Notes under the pieces: model-generated
Told to the model about the DNA's origin: nothing
What the model saw: only the letters and a program-made list of their open reading frames with translations
Databases searched by the model: none
From: Clostridiaceae bacterium
GTDB lineage: Bacteria > Bacillota > Clostridia > Acetivibrionales > DUMC01
Length of the DNA stretch: 5,458 bases
Assembly (NCBI GenBank): GCA_012512865.1
Contig: JAAZDH010000328.1
Coordinates: 1 to 5,458, forward strand
Direction of reading: 5' to 3'
Translations under genes and position numbers: made by a program
Shown: positions 4,433 to 5,458 of the stretch, piece by piece
Layout of the letters: each line of letters begins with the position of its first letter
How positions within the stretch are numbered: the first letter of the stretch is position 1

Positions 4433-5458
4433 CTATTCTTGTACTGCCTTCATCGTATAAGCCTCAATAATATCCCCTTCTTTTATATCATTAAAATTTT
4501 CCAGCAGTATTCCGCATTCATATCCTTGTGTAACTTCTCTCACATCATCTTTAAATCTCTTCAACGAAGCGATTTTTCCCTCGTATATCAAGATACTGTC
4601 TCTTAATACACGTACATCGGCATTCCTTGTTATCTTACCTTCAAGGATATAACTTCCTCCTATTGTGCCTACCCCAGATGCCTTAAATAACTGCCTTATC
4701 TCGGCATGCCCCAGTATCACCTCTTCAAGTTTCGGTTCCAGCATGCCTTTCATCGCAGCTTGTATATCTTCAATAACATCGTATATAATCTTGTACAACC
4801 TTATATCAACATTTGAATTCTTTGCAATTTCCGATACATTAGGCATGGGCCTTACGTTGAAACCAATTATGATGGCATTTGATACATCTGCAAGTTTCAC
4901 ATCCGTCTCGGTAATGCCGCCCACCCCGCCATGTATCATGTTGATTTTGACATCATCATTGCTAAGTTTCTCGATAGCCTGCTTTAAAGCTTCTACAGAA
5001 CCCAGGACATCTGCCTTGATTATCATGTTCAATTCCTTAACCTTGCCTTCCTGGATCTGGCTGAACAAATCATCAAGGGAAACCTTGGATGCCGATTTCT
5101 TCATCATTTCTTCCTTCAGGGCTTCTTTCCTTTTTTCTATCAAGCTCTTGGCAAGCTTTTCGTCTTTTACTACATAGAACAATTCGCCTGTTTCAGGCAC
5201 TTCCGGGAAGCCTAGGATCTCGACAGGGGTTGAAGGACCTGCTGATTTGATGCTTTGGCCTTTATCATCAGTCATGGCCCTGATCCTGCTTAGGACAGTA
5301 CCCGATATGACGGTATCACCCACATTTAGCGTTCCTCTTTGTACCAGCAATGTGACAATAGGCCCCCTGTTCTTGTCCAACTTGGCCTCGATAATGGTAC
5401 CTTTAGCTTGCTTTTTCGGGTTAGCCTTCAGTTCAAGCAAATCAGCAGTTAATAACCG
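4433..5458 (-). CDS. infB: Translation initiation factor IF-2, C-terminal 341 residues (5' end outside the window)
   Basis: IF-2 is the GTPase that places fMet-tRNA on the 30S subunit and promotes subunit joining. The frame is open to the right edge of the window (first codons RLLTADLLELKANP), so only the part after the G domain is present. It begins with the domain II beta-barrel (AKGTIIEAKLDKNRGPIVTLLVQRGTLNVGD). A charged linker region follows, then domain III (IIKADVLGSVEALKQAI and HGGVGGITETDVKLADVSNA). The fMet-tRNA-binding C-terminal barrel comes last (KITRNADVRVLRD through FNDIKEGDIIEAYTM). The frame ends in TAG at 4435-4433. No abnormal feature is seen. It heads the visible part of the operon and is followed by rbfA, the usual order in Firmicutes. 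Confidence 0.97.
   Translation of the reverse strand, partial: RLLTADLLELKANPKKQAKGTIIEAKLDKNRGPIVTLLVQRGTLNVGDTVISGTVLSRIRAMTDDKGQSIKSAGPSTPVEILGFPEVPETGELFYVVKDEKLAKSLIEKRKEALKEEMMKKSASKVSLDDLFSQIQEGKVKELNMIIKADVLGSVEALKQAIEKLSNDDVKINMIHGGVGGITETDVKLADVSNAIIIGFNVRPMPNVSEIAKNSNVDIRLYKIIYDVIEDIQAAMKGMLEPKLEEVILGHAEIRQLFKASGVGTIGGSYILEGKITRNADVRVLRDSILIYEGKIASLKRFKDDVREVTQGYECGILLENFNDIKEGDIIEAYTMKAVQE

Overview
The window looks like chromosomal DNA of a low-GC Gram-positive bacterium of the class Clostridia. The reasons are the AT-rich coding sequence, the strong AAAGGAG ribosome binding sites, and the gene order infB-rbfA-nrnA-truB-ribF, which is the classic Firmicutes translation/RNA-maturation operon. 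I cannot name the species. All real genes lie on the minus strand, so the operon reads from the right end of the window to the left.

Right to left: the C-terminal part of translation initiation factor IF-2 (infB, cut by the window edge), the 30S maturation factor RbfA, a DHH/DHHA1 phosphoesterase of the NrnA family, tRNA pseudouridine-55 synthase TruB, and the bifunctional riboflavin kinase/FAD synthetase RibF. The first four are tightly packed except between nrnA and truB, where a GC-rich palindromic repeat element sits. That element supplies the last codons and the stop of nrnA, and a partial copy of it ends one base before the truB start codon. truB and ribF are separated by about 145 bp of AT-rich sequence.

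From about 182 to 967 there is no convincing gene apart from a possible leader peptide that starts at 212. This stretch is a repeat-rich locus: three degenerate direct copies of a long unit on the plus strand, a 210-bp MITE-like element with long terminal inverted repeats (699-908), and three 32-33 bp tandem units on the minus strand that run up to the ribF stop. One motif, ACTTCC..GGCTAATAT, recurs six times here, three times on each strand.

At the left edge, the minus strand carries the start of a second gene, prolipoprotein diacylglyceryl transferase (lgt). It has a good promoter candidate and a perfect ribosome binding site, but a TGA replaces the glycine of its WYG motif. RibF also carries an in-frame TAG 17 codons before what looks like its ancestral stop. 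Two in-frame nonsense codons in neighbouring, otherwise well-preserved genes are the most surprising coding features. The repeat elements that merge with gene ends are the most interesting non-coding ones.
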